From Poecilobothrus nobilitatus (Eukaryota > Arthropoda > Insecta > Diptera > Dolichopodidae), in NCBI GenBank assembly GCA_947095535.1, contig OX352773.1, forward strand, positions 171,442,438-171,506,437: DNA of 64,000 bases, in the 5' to 3' direction. Below are positions 37,776-48,533 of the stretch, piece by piece (within the stretch, counting starts at the first letter, position 1; each line of letters starts with the position of its first letter). The notes below the pieces were generated by a model, which was given only the letters and a program-made list of their open reading frames with translations, was not told the DNA's origin and ran no database searches. Made by a program: the position numbers and the translations under genes.

Positions 37776-38157
37776 TCACTTTATTTCCCCATTACAACTC
37801 CAGTCTTCGTTTAGCCAGCTTCCAAAGTACTTGAAAGTGGACACTTTTTCGATTTGAATGTTGTTAATTGTAATAGTCGCACCAGGATACGGTTTTCTAT
37901 TTCTGCTGCCTATCATCCATTTCGTTTTTTGAGTGTTGATGTTAAGCCCAAAATTGTTACTGTAGTGGTTGACTCTATCTACTATGTGTTGTAAATCGAT
38001 AATATTATCAGCTATTAACGTCGTATCGTCAGCATATCTTATATTATTTAAGAACGTGCCATTCACTTTTATGCCTCCTTCCACATTAGCTAGTGCCTCC
38101 ACGAAGATAGTTTCCGCATATAAGTTGAAGAGCATTGGTGACAAAATAAAGTTGTAA
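37776..38157 (-). pseudogene. LINE reverse transcriptase palm fragment
   Basis: About 125 codons are open without interruption. They carry the conserved S-P-x-L-F-N-L-Y block, the catalytic YADD at about residues 37-40 of the ATG-initiated frame, the N-x-x-K-T-K block and the F-K-Y-F-G-S block. The open stretch ends at a stop just after NGEIK. There is no true start; the element is truncated upstream. It would have copied LINE RNA at the target site. Confidence 0.8.
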
Positions 38158-40261
38158 AAGATCCTATTTTCAAATATTTATAATTTTAATTCCTCTGTAC
38201 ATCCACAACTTATTGAAAACCTTGAAATTTTGAGGAACAGGAAGATTTTTTAAAAATTAGTCTACTTATACTTTAAAAAAAAATTTTAAAATGTCTCCTA
38301 TTTAACTTCTTTCTGAAGTTAAAAATTGTATTTTTGATATTTTTAGAAACATTTACAAATTTATTTAAAGTACTAAATATTTTTACACGTGTTAACAGCT
38401 TTCTCAATTATATAGCATTTTCTTAAAATTGAAGAAAATATCTCTTGATTTTTCATAATTTTTCTTATACAAAAAATTCTTAAAAATTTAATTTAACTCT
38501 AAATGCTATTAAATTTCCTAATTATACCTATGTATATGTTAATTATTTGCCTTATTTTTTCGACTAAAATGCATTAAAAATTCCTATATGCATCTTAATT
38601 ATCACTAAAATTCAAATATGAAACTTGGACCACCAAAAAAAATTTCAATATCATTACATAGATAATCAATTGGATTATTTATTTTTTATTTTCATATTAA
38701 AATTCCACACGTTTGTATATACAAATTTACATTTTAATGAATTTTTACGGCGAATTTAATTAACACTTTAATTATCACTTCCATTTCCATTCTATTGTTA
38801 ATGTTAAAAAAAAACATATTTAACGGAAATATGTGTAACTTTTTAAGATACATATTTTACACATAAAATTTGTATATCAATGGATGATATTATGTCTTTG
38901 AATGCACCGTTATTTTAGTTTTTATAATAGTTTTCACTTTACACATTGAATTGGCGCGCTTTTTTTTTTTTTTTTTTTGTTTATGTATTCAACAGAAATA
39001 AATTTAATACAAAATACTAATGAATCAGCAGCGTTGAAATAAATTACCGATAATACTTTATTAAAAGATTCTAATGAAGTCAACTTTTTCAGGTCAATTT
39101 GCTACTGACGTTTTTTTGTTTTGTTATTTTCATTTTATATTTTTATTTCTTTTTTAAAAATCATCTTTTTTTGTTTGTTTCTTTGCTTCATCATTCATTA
39201 TTTATTTTCCGCATTTAATATCACAAATTATTTGTTTTTTTTTTTTTGTCTTTTGTTGTCTTCTGATATATTTATAGATTCTTGTTGTAAAAAAAAAAAG
39301 GTTATATAATCTCACAAATTGAATATGTGTTGTTTGGCCGCGTGCTAAAAACCAATTTAGAATGGAAAAAAAAACAGGAGAAATTTATGATTTTTCTTTT
39401 TTTTGTCTTGTATTTTTTAAATGTTTCGTTTTGTTAATTGCGTAAAAGATTCAGTTTTTTTGAATAATTGACAACCTGAGATAAAAATTTTTTTTTCATT
39501 TTATTTAAATTACAAAGAATAGAAGAAAATAAAAGGTTCTAATAACTTAAGAATATTTTTAGAAGAGCAAACAATTATTGGACTATGATTGCTGGCTTCA
39601 TAACAAAAAACCTTCAAGTTTTAATTAACAAAAAAAATGTGAAGAATTAAGTAGCATATTTAGGTCCAAAAACTATTATAAATATAAAATACACTCACAA
39701 AAAATTAAATTTACCCAAATCTGTAAATTGGCAACGCGATAGATTCAACGACTGCAAATCATTTTAGTCAGAATTATGAGGATTATGCCGAGAGTTTAAA
39801 TTTGTTATGTAAAACAGAATATTAATTTAAATATTCAATTTTAAATATACCTATATGTCAAGGAAACATTTTTTTCTACAAATATATTCTGTTGTATACT
39901 TCCATCATTTGATAATTAAAATATAAATCATTAATTTTGAGCTAGAAATATTTATTAGAGATATTTTATTTAAGAATAGGAAACAATCAGAAAAAAACAA
40001 GTAAATGAAATTCAATTGGTTAAGAGTGAAGAAGGAGGCGAAATAGAAACAAATTTTATATCGGAAATTAGAAGCAAACGCATAGAAAATAAAAACCTGA
40101 TATCTTGGATTTGTCGAAAATCTGAACAAAGATTTATGGATTGCTTAACGGATTGAAGAATATTTCGTTATGATTCTGGAGCTGTTGGAGGAAAACATAA
40201 TGTCAAAGATCCCCTCTGAAGTGAACAATTATTCTTTTATATCTTTTTTTTTTATTAAACC

Positions 40262-40360
40262 TTATTTCTTTAACTGAAGACTTTTTTAGTTTAAGTGGTA
40301 ATTTTTTTAGTGTAAGTGAAGACATTTTTACTTTAAGTGAATATTTTTTACTTTAAGTGT
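40262..40360. repeat. Solo arm of the ACTTTAAGTGAAGAC MITE
   Basis: Four degenerate head-to-tail copies (TTTAACTGAAGAC, GTTTAAGTGG, TGTAAGTGAAGAC, CTTTAAGTGAATA) match the arms of the MITE at 14.83-15.17 kb. No partner arm was seen nearby. Confidence 0.55.
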
Positions 40361-40429
40361 ATGTTATAACAATGTAATTTTTTTTTTTCTGAGATTCTGT
40401 TGTGTTTTTATATTATGCTACTTACAAGT

Positions 40430-40510
40430 AGTATGCGGTTCTAGATGATGTACTTCTAGGTGAAGAGAGTTGCTCCGTGAATCCGATGAGATAAGTCTAT
40501 TTACAAGATT
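40430..40510. repeat. Dispersed repeat related to 50.73-50.78 kb
   Basis: GCGGTTCTAGATGATGTACT followed by TCTAGGTGAAGAGAG aligns with TCGGTTCTATATGATGTACC followed by TCTAGATGATAAGCC at 50740-50774. The extent and class are unknown. Confidence 0.35.
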
Positions 40511-42266
40511 TGCTATAGCTAAATTACATGGGATAGTTTTACAAGATTTTCTTGAAAAGTGTGTACATTGTTATCCATTATACATAATATCTTTGCTGTA
40601 AATGTTTTATGTATTTTTGTTTTTATATATTTTACCGTATTAAACAGTCATAATATTTTTTATTAACGACAAAACAAAAAATTAAGTTCTTAATAAAATT
40701 TAAAATATTATGTTGTACAGTATATATAGTTAAAAAGATCACAATTTTATTTCGAACTGATATTATCATTAAAAAGTTTAATTTCTTTTCTTTTCATGTC
40801 ATTTATTACAAACCTTGCGATTGTCAAAAATGACAAATTTATTCTTCAATATTTTTCTCACTCAATTTTTGTCACATACTGAACACACATAAACCCTGAA
40901 GACAATTTATATTTCATAAAAGATTTTTTCATAACTCAATACATATTTAGTTATTTTTAGAAGTATTATTATAAAAGTAAAACATGTGAGAATTTATTGA
41001 TCGTATATAATATTATATAGGTACCTATAGTTAGTATAATAATATATTTAAATATATATATATATTTTTTTTTTAATTTGTTTAGGAAAAATCAAAATAA
41101 AAAATTAAAAACATAATAATATTTAATATTTTAGTATCTAATATAAAAAAAAAATATATAACATTATATCTATACACAAAAGAAACAAAAATTATATTAC
41201 GTCAGAGCATTGAGAATGAATGATATATTGGATGAGACATTAATTCAATAAAAATTAAATGAAATAAAAAATAAAACAAAAAATAAAAAATAAAATTTAA
41301 AAATTATGATTAAAAAGTTGTTTACTTTTAGGTGAAAGTAAATATATATATATAGGTACCTATGTATTATATTTCTATATTGACAAACATATTATACATA
41401 CGTATATTGTATTAAAAATAATGTTGAAAAAAAAACAAAAATTGCGTAAAAATTAAAAAAAAACTTTAAAGAGAGAAAAGACTCTTAAGGGAAACATTAA
41501 ACTTTATGCCGATTTGACATTTTTATTTTTTTTTTTTTTTTTGTTATTAAATTTTATTTCAAAAAAATTTCATCAAAACAATTTATTGAGTTCATAAAAG
41601 TATAATAGACGAAAATTTTATTAACTAAAAATCTGTATTTTATATTTTTATTTTCTTTTTTTTTTTGTTTTTTTATTGTTTTAGTCAATTGGGAAATTTG
41701 TTCTTATTTTTTATTCTTAAATTTAGTTTTATTATTTAAAATATAATAGGATTTAATTTTTTTTTTTTTTTATTTAAAATTATTGTTTTAACAAGTGTTT
41801 TCAATTTTTTTTACAAATTATTTCTTAGTATTCGCTATATTAAAATTAAATTTAAGAAAGAGTAAAAAATTTTTTTTTTTTCATAATATCATTTCCTTAG
41901 TTTTGATATTTAAACATATCGCCTATGTGATTTGATTACACATCTAATATCTTGTATTACAACTTAAAATGTAACACGTCGAGTTCTAATTACGAATATA
42001 TTTGAAGTATTAATGATCTGAATTAAGAAAATGTACGGGGGTGTCTGGAATCTGGATGTCAAAGATCACAAAGAAAAAAGGTGATAGTTCTGGTCGAAAT
42101 AAGTAAAAAATTGTTCCGCAGGTGTGGTATATTCTTAACCACATTTCTGAGATAACGATCTTGAAAATATTTTCGTGAAGTTTTTGAAAACGTATACTTA
42201 ATGATAGTTAACTATCTTTTTCTTCGTCCATGTACAATATGCAAAATTTTAACTATAACTGTCCAC

Positions 42267-42362
42267 CCACAATGATAATGACAACGACTATTACCATACA
42301 ATATAAAACCAAATTGTCGTTGTCATTCAATTATAGATTAAAATTTAATTTTGTCATTGTGG
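42267..42362. repeat. Nested inverted repeats (96 bp)
   Basis: CCACAATGA (42267-42275) pairs with TCATTGTGG (42354-42362), and inside it AATGACAACGAC (42277-42288) pairs exactly with GTCGTTGTCATT (42316-42327). It could be a small fold-back element or a structured RNA if transcribed. Confidence 0.6.
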
Positions 42363-43300
42363 AACATAATTTTGACAAAGTCCACAGTGTGTAACTAAAT
42401 GATATTAACTTGTCAGTTCAGTTTATGAATAATCAGATGTAGAGGTGTAATTTTATGCAAAAAAAAGTATCAAATTACTGTTTTCGTGAAAAATAAATAC
42501 ATATTATTATAATAATTTTGTTAAAAAATATTCCTATGTGGAACGTAAATTACAATATACGAAAAACTTTCAACACCGTTATATAACTTTTTCAACACCC
42601 TTTCACTTCCTTATTGATGTTCTTCGAGTTCTGGACATTTGTATAACAATTAACTATATGAAATAGTTATCATATATTATGATTAAATTAAATAACTTCT
42701 GCGGGAACTTCAATACTACATTTTCTGTGGTATGTATTTAAAGTGCAACTAAGGCTTGTTTTGGTCTGGTGAGTTTTTAAGATGTTTAAGTTTGCGACGG
42801 GTTTGTCTATAAAAAATTTGGCTTTAAAGTATACCAGAGCAGAAGATGTACTTACCTGTAAAAATTTCGGGTTTTGACGGAATTACGAAAATATTTATTT
42901 AATAGCTATCGAACAATCCTGGATGTCTTCCACAGTATTTTGGTACCCCAAATGATTATTTTTGATAATAGTATTCAATGATAATGGTAAAAGTTTGATA
43001 ATTTTGGATAATAATAATTATAATTATTTAAATGAAATTATTTGAATCCCCAATGAAATCCCCAGTAAATTAAATTGCTCCCTTTATTGTTGTTATTGCA
43101 TAATTTTAGGAACAAAACAGCATATAACTAATATGGATTGTAAAAGTTAACAAAAAAAAAACAAAAATTACTTCATAATATTTTAAATTATTTATTATGT
43201 AAATTTTATTTTTCAATAAATTTTACCACTTTTAATTAATTTCTTTTTTTCTTTATTGAAAAGTAAATTCAATTCATTTCAATTTTCTTATTCTTTTCAG

Positions 43301-43362
43301 AAAGCCGAATGAGTTTTGAAATCGAAAGTATTAACCATTACAAAACAAAAAAAATTATATCT
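43301..43362 (+). other. Candidate small upstream or alternative exon
   Basis: A good polypyrimidine tract and acceptor (TTTTCTTATTCTTTTCAG) ends at 43300, and a consensus donor GTAAGT begins at 43363, giving a 62-bp exon. An ATG at 43309 opens 18 codons (beginning MSFEIESINHYK) that reach the donor in phase 0. The segment lies about 5 kb upstream of the mim coding exon on the same strand. It could be a 5' UTR exon or an alternative start, or chance splice sites in AT-rich DNA. The peptide is not recognised. Confidence 0.3.
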
Positions 43363-43884
43363 GTAAGTATTTTTACGTAATTTTTAAATTAATTATTGAT
43401 TATATCACATTATTCATATTTTGTTGAAATCAATAAATTTTCAAATTAAACTTTAATAAAACAAAAAAAAAAAAAAAAAACGAATAATGAATAATGTAGA
43501 AAAAAAAAAAATTTATCAAAAAAAACTATAATTAAAAGTATCAAATAATTTCTGTTTACATCATTTTTATTAAATTAAAATAAAATAAACAAAATTAACA
43601 TGTATATCGTGTATAAAATAAAGAATTTTACAAAATTCTTTTTAAAATTTTAAATTCTTTAAAAATTAAATAATCTTTTGTTATTTTATTTTTTCATTTT
43701 AATTAATTTTTTTCTATTGTAAAATTTGTAAAGTTTTTTTTCCTTATTTGTTTGTTTTTTATTTTTTCAAATTCTTTTTTAATTCAATTATTTTCAAGTT
43801 TTTGTTTTAAGATTTAAGACTTCCATGTTTTTTGTTTTTGAAAAATTTATGCTTTGTGTAGCACATTTAGAAAAAAAAAATTGA

Positions 43885-44560
43885 TTTGCTTTTTAGTTTC
43901 ACTCTGTCCGTCCGTCTATTTACAAAACTTTTAAAACGTTAAGATAGAACAGTAAAATTTCAACCAATTTAATACATATTTACCGGCATGCTTGAATTAG
44001 AATAATTAGATAGAATTTTGAGATCTCTTTCAGTATTAACATAAATAACCTCAAAAAAGGTTAAGTTAGGGCTCAATTACAGATCAAAAATTAAAAATTT
44101 TCTACTTTTGGACACTTACTACTTAGATAAGTTCCTGTACAATTTTTTTTCTAAGTAAACGGAAAAATTATAGCTTCTACATTATATTTTTACATAATGT
44201 GTTAACATATGTTAGCTTTTGTTAATTTATTGGGGGCCTTGGTGGTCTAATGAGTAAAAGCGTATAAAATTCGCTGTAAAAACAACGAAGGAGTGTGGGT
44301 TCGAATCCCATCCACAGCATAATAATAATTTCGCTTTACTGCATTTACAGCCATACCTGAAAAGGAAAAGCTGTGTAATTTCCTTGTGTCACATTTATGC
44401 GGTAGGGGAATAAACTAAAAGAAAAACAAAATTATATTAGGTTTTAAAATTGAGTGGCCTTGATTTTTCACCATTTTTTCTTACATATATATAAAATTCA
44501 TAAAAAAAAATTACATATTTTGGCGAAAGTCATAATATTTTCTGTTTTTGTATAGTCTTT
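43885..44560 (+). repeat. Dispersed GTCCGTCCGTCT repeat, copy B, split by a SINE
   Basis: TTAGTTTCACTCTGTCCGTC followed by CGTCTATTTACAAAACTTTT begins it, then GATCAAAAATTAAAAATTTT with GGACAC, and after the SINE an AAAAATTACATATTTTGGCG block near 44505. The order is the same as in copy A at 29.88-30.52 kb, so the SINE at 44.23 kb interrupts an older repeat. Confidence 0.5.
44233..44435 (+). mobile_element. tRNA-derived SINE, copy 2
   Basis: It has the same layout as the 14.36 kb copy: an A-box-like GGTCTAATGAGTAAAAGCG, then CGCTGTAAAAACAACGAAGG, an exact B box GGTTCGAATCC at 44298-44308, a GCATTTACAGCCATACCTGA body and a GTGTAATTTCCTTGTGTCAC segment. The body after the B box identifies it as a SINE rather than a tRNA gene. 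The A-rich stretch after 44415 may be the tail. Confidence 0.75.
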
Positions 44561-45128
44561 CGAAAATTGTGCACCATTAAAATGCTTAGCTTTTAAGTAT
44601 ATACTCTCTTGTTATTTATTATGTTTCATTATGTAAACAGATTAATTATTAATTTTCCATTTTTTTGTTTATCTTAACTAATTTTTAATGAATTATTCAA
44701 TACCAATCAATTTATGCCATTCACATACAAATACAATGTTGAGAAATTAGTTTCATTATATAAAAAAAAAATTAGTTAACACTTTTCATTAAGTAAATTT
44801 GGAAAACACAAGAATGGAAATGTGTACCAAAGTTCGTTTGTATATTTTCAAATAAATCTTTAATGATCAAATAAACAGAGATTGACTTCTTAGATGTTTA
44901 AATTTTCACCGTTTTAAATAAAAGCTTAGGATTAACTAAATTTAATTTCAATTAAAAATCTTTCTTTTTTTTTATTTACTTAAATGAATTCATATATAAT
45001 TATTATATTATATATATATATTTTTTTTTCTTTAATTTTAATTTAAAGTTTTGCTTACAAACTGTTAAATGTAAAATTTGTTTTTCTAACTTAAACTGTT
45101 AAAGTATAATTTTAAATGTTAACGGTAT

Positions 45129-46800
45129 TTCTTCTTCTTTTATAGCTTTACAGTCCTTGATGGGCCTGAGCTTCCGCTATAATTCACTTTCATACATTTC
45201 GATCTTGTGCAACTCTCTTCCAATTTTTTAATCCTAATGCTCTTAGATCATCTAAAACAGTGTCTTGCCATCTTTTTTTTGGTCGCCTTCTACCTCTAGC
45301 ACCTTGAATTTGATGGAGAAATACTGTTTTTGTTACTCTGTGATCCGGCATTCTTGTAACATGTTCTATCCATCTTAACCTTTGCGCTTTTATGAATCTT
45401 ACTACGGTTCTATATTGTTCTTACTACGGAATCTTACTACGGTTCTATATTCAGTCAATTGTTCAAGCTCGAAATTATATCTTGATCTGTATGAACCATC
45501 TTCGTTTCTAACCGGACCATATATTCTTCGAAGTATTTTACGCAAAAATACTCACAATTGCCTACAATCTGCAGTTTTAAGAGTCCATGTTTCACATCCA
45601 TATGTTAGAACTGACCTGATTAATGTTTTGTATAATTTAAGCTTTATATTTCTGGACAACAGACTTGATTTCACAATTTTAGAGTATGCATAGTAACATC
45701 TACTTGCGGTTTGAATTCCCGTATTGCCACAGCGCTGTCTTCACTCTTACTGTAAACAACCCCGACATACTTGAACTGATGCACATCTTCGAACCTATAA
45801 TCATTAATATTCAGAACTTGTGTTTTGCTCTTATGATTTACTTTTTACGAAGTATTTAGTTTTGGGTTCATTTATTATCAGTCCCACATTTCTAGCATCA
45901 GTTTGCAAACGTGTAAATGTTTCTTTCAACTCTCTTACATTCTTAGCAATTATTACAATATCATCAGCGATAGCACATATTTGTATTGATTTTATAAATA
46001 TAGTTTCTTGAGGAGCTATCTCTTTTATAACATAATGTAGAACTAGGTTAAATAGTAATGTTGATAGAGCATCTCTTTGCTTAACTCCCGATTCTATTCT
46101 GAAAGATTCTGTGAGCACCCCTTGAATTTTGACTTTGCAGATGTGTTTGTCAGAGTTAGATATGCTAAACTTGTTAACTTTTCTGGGATGCGAAATCTAA
46201 CAAGAATACCACTAATTTTAGCTCTATCTATGCTATCAAAAGATTTTTGGAAATCTATGAACAGACAGTGTATATCTTTTAGGCATTCATTACATTTTTC
46301 AAATATCTGACTCAGAGTAAAGCATTGGCCAATAATGGATCTTTTTTCTCTAAAACCACATTGATAATCGCTAATAATGGTTTAGATTATTGTGTCAATA
46401 CAACTATGTAATATATTAGAGAATATTTTGTATGCTATATTTAGAAGTGATATTCCACGATAGTTATTGCAATCTTTTTTATTTCCCTTTTTATGTATTG
46501 GAATAATAACACTTTTTTGCCAGGTTTCTGGAATAATTTCTGTATGCCATATAATTTTTATCAGGTCATGAAATTTTTTTCGGATTACGTCCGCCGTATT
46601 TTACCAATTCAGATATTATAGTATCTTCTCCGCACTTGCTTTTCCATTTTAAGTTTATTTATAGCAGTTATCAATTCCTATAGAGTTGGTTCTTGAATTT
46701 CATTTTCAACTGAATATATTTTGTCCATATGACTTGTGCTGTTTCTTACTTCAAGGTATACTTAAAGGTCTTTCTGTGTTCAAGGTTAATTTATGTTGTA
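45129..46800 (-). mobile_element. LINE remnant with most of the reverse transcriptase and the 3' end
   Basis: Read on the minus strand, in order: a K-K-F-H-D-L-I block; WHTEIIPETWQKSVIIPIHK with KKGNKKDCNNYRGISLLNIA (RT motif 1); SDYQCGFREKRS; FIDFQKSFDSIDR (first catalytic Asp); FRIESGVKQRDALSTLLFNL; ICAIADDIVIIAKN (a variant of the Y-A-D-D box); GLIINEPKTKY; FKYVGVVYS; LRWIEHVTRMPDHRVTKTV; and LKNWKRVAQDRN ending AHQGL and a stop. A short AAGAAGAAG tail closes it. Frameshifts and stops split it into several frames. The left (3') end is clear; the right (5') end is approximate. Confidence 0.8.
45831..46118 (-). pseudogene. LINE reverse transcriptase fragment with IADD box
   Basis: A 95-codon open frame holds the G-V-K-Q-R-D-A-L-S block (residues about 10-20), CAIADDIVIIAKN (about 48-60) and GLIINEPKTKYFV (about 79-91). 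The first position of the catalytic box is I rather than the usual Y/F. It is part of the larger LINE at 45.1-46.8 kb and is interrupted on both sides. Confidence 0.75.
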
Positions 46801-47073
46801 TAATTTTTACTTTTGTATTTCCAGTATGCGGATTTTGAATGTGTTTTATGTTATTTCAATTTTTAATCCAATTGTCAGTAGCTATAATGTCAATCCTTGT
46901 AGCTATAATGTATACCTTGATAATGTCAATCAGTTTGTCGAAACGCGTAGGTTAAATAATTTACAATAGTAACTAATCAACCTCTTATTATTATAATGTT
47001 TTACAAAAAAATTAGAAGTCGTTCGATTAATATTATTTCAAAAATATTTATTTAGTTCTTTTTTTCTTTAGAA

Positions 47074-47094
47074 AATAATAATAATAATAATAAT
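47074..47094. repeat. (AAT)n microsatellite
   Basis: Uninterrupted AATAATAAT run of about seven units. Confidence 0.9.
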
Positions 47095-47214
47095 GAAATT
47101 CTATATATAGCTATTTATAAAAAAAAATATTTGTGGTTTACTTATCATCTTTCTCTGTAAAACAAAAGTAAATTGAAAAACAAATCAAATTACAAAAAAC
47201 CGGGATTTAGACTT

Positions 47215-47300
47215 GATTCCAAAAACGCAGAAAGCGGGACGTAATCCGACGCTCTCGTACAAATCATGCCACTATTGCACCAACCACTTATCACTAATCA
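47215..47300 (-). repeat. Possible decayed tRNA-like SINE head
   Basis: On the minus strand, GATAAGTGGTTGGTGCAATA resembles an A-box region, and GCGTCGGATTACGTCCCGCT resembles a B-box arm with CpG-type changes. It is a small island of higher G+C. No tail could be defined. Confidence 0.3.
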
Positions 47301-47679
47301 AATAATAACTTTTTTTTTTATGATAAGTCAGTGTTTTTTATTAATCATAACTGTATTGGCCAAAAAACCAAATAAGTTTTTGTTGCACAAAACTAAATCA
47401 AAAAAAATGATTATTTGAAAGGAGTTGGTACAATAGGGTCCAGAACTCATTACAATTATTTTAAAACCAGAATTCACAAAAATTATATTAACTAGATGTT
47501 AATTCTTTGTTAACGACTGTAACGAATATACTTTGATTCATTTTTCAAAAATAATTTAACAAATTGAAATTAAGAGTGTTAAAATAAATATTTGATATAT
47601 ACATATATAATGTAAAATTTTAAAAGAATTTTCCTAAAAAACTTAAATAATATATTTGTATTTTTATTTTTTATTCTAG

Positions 47680-48461
47680 AAACAATGAAAGATTAACATT
47701 TTATTTCGTTTTAAAAATAATAAAGGAAAAATAAACAACAACAACTAAATAAAATATAATATAATATTAAAATAAATAATATAAATACAACAGATAAGCA
47801 ATAATAAAGATAATAAAATATATACCTATATATAAAAACACAAAAATCGTAAGAAAAAAAAAAAAATACATACACGCAAAAATCAACCAGGAAATATTTC
47901 TTAAAAGGATAATAAAACACAACCAACCAAACAATAATAAAAGGAAATTCTAAAAGGAAATTATTAATAATAAATAACATATACATATTATAATATATAT
48001 ACATGCATATATCTTTAAATGTTTAAAAATTACATAATATTCTATAAAAAAAATTATTATAGTTACATAATATATACATATACACTAATATATACACTAC
48101 TATTATAATATGATAAATAAATAAATAAAATTAATATATATTAAAATACACCGATTTTTTTGTATCCATGTGTGTATACGTATAAAATATATGTCTATAT
48201 ATATATATATAAAATTTCGTTTTAAATATACATATATATAAAAGGAAAATATTAAATCCAATTCTTAATACAAAAAAAAATAAACAAAATAAAAAACGAA
48301 TAAATATAAATAAAGAAAAGCGGAAAAACGGAAAAGGAAAATTTTCAAGGAAAAGTCATCCTCTATAACAACAATAGCAAAAAAGAGAGAAAAAAAAAAC
48401 ACAAAATACATAAATAAACGCAACTCTATAACAATAATAAAACAAAAAATAAAAACAGAAA
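47680..48461 (+). other. Probable 5' UTR part of the mim first coding exon
   Basis: The plus strand is markedly A-rich, with many AACAACAAC, AAAACAAAAA and AAATAAA runs and few long T runs. This is typical of insect 5' leaders and unlike the balanced A/T mix on either side. A pyrimidine-rich stretch ending in TTATTCTAG sits at 47660-47679 and could be the 3' splice site that starts the exon. An ATG soon after it meets a stop two codons later. The left boundary is uncertain: transcription could also start inside this block. The 97-codon open frame antisense to it (47711-48004) is low-complexity Y/F/L and not a gene. Confidence 0.4.
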
Positions 48462-48533
48462 ATGGATTTAAGCTTGGAACGAGATGGTACTGCTTTAGGC
48501 AGTCTCTTTCAACAAATAATTGCTGACATGAAG
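48462..48533 (+). CDS. mim: First coding exon of missing-in-metastasis (MTSS1-like, IMD/I-BAR protein)
   Basis: The exon encodes 24 residues, beginning MDLSLERDGTALGSLFQQ and ending IIADMK, and stops at a phase-0 junction followed by GTAAGT. Vertebrate MTSS1 begins with the same pattern: an acidic start, then SALGGLFQ, then II-DMK. The exon therefore encodes the opening of the first IMD (I-BAR) helix. Proteins of this family bind phosphoinositide-rich membrane through the IMD domain and actin through a C-terminal WH2 motif, and act at the plasma membrane and cell cortex in protrusion and endocytosis. The ATG was chosen because it follows an A-rich leader (context GAAAATGG) and the frame runs without a stop into the donor. 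The next expected residues (a W-E-D-F stretch of the IMD helix) were not found downstream, so exon 2 probably lies beyond the window. The protein family call is firm; the exact fly symbol rests on orthology. Confidence 0.85.

Larger units (their letters stand above)
37262..38157 (-). mobile_element. 5'-truncated LINE (endonuclease-RT type), comparatively well preserved
   Basis: On the minus strand it begins inside the reverse transcriptase at LSPMLFNLYAE, runs through the Y-A-D-D box (IRYADDTTLIADNI) and FGLNINTQKTKWM, then FKYFGSWLNEDW. A frameshift later it continues with VWSVLLYGAEAWTLKVKDMN, LEAFEMWTYRRMLKISWVDR, RKTAYFGHVMRSAKYEMLQL, IVQGKIEGRRGVGRKQLS and RNIRNLTGI. This is the palm and C-terminal region of a widespread insect LINE type. 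It ends in a short AAGAAGAAGAAG tail (minus strand) rather than poly-A. Only a few stops and shifts are seen, so it is among the younger insertions here. Confidence 0.85.
38160..43300. other. No gene seen apart from short repeats
   Basis: AT-rich. It contains the MITE arm at 40.26 kb, the dispersed fragment at 40.43 kb and the nested inverted repeat at 42.27 kb. A more balanced stretch at 42020-42200 is unassigned. Confidence 0.5.

Noticed and set aside
45382..46310. Plus-strand frames of 63 to 103 codons
   Set aside because: They are antisense shadows of the minus-strand LINE.
47711..48004. 97-codon minus-strand frame
   Set aside because: It is a Y/F/L low-complexity translation antisense to the A-rich leader of mim.
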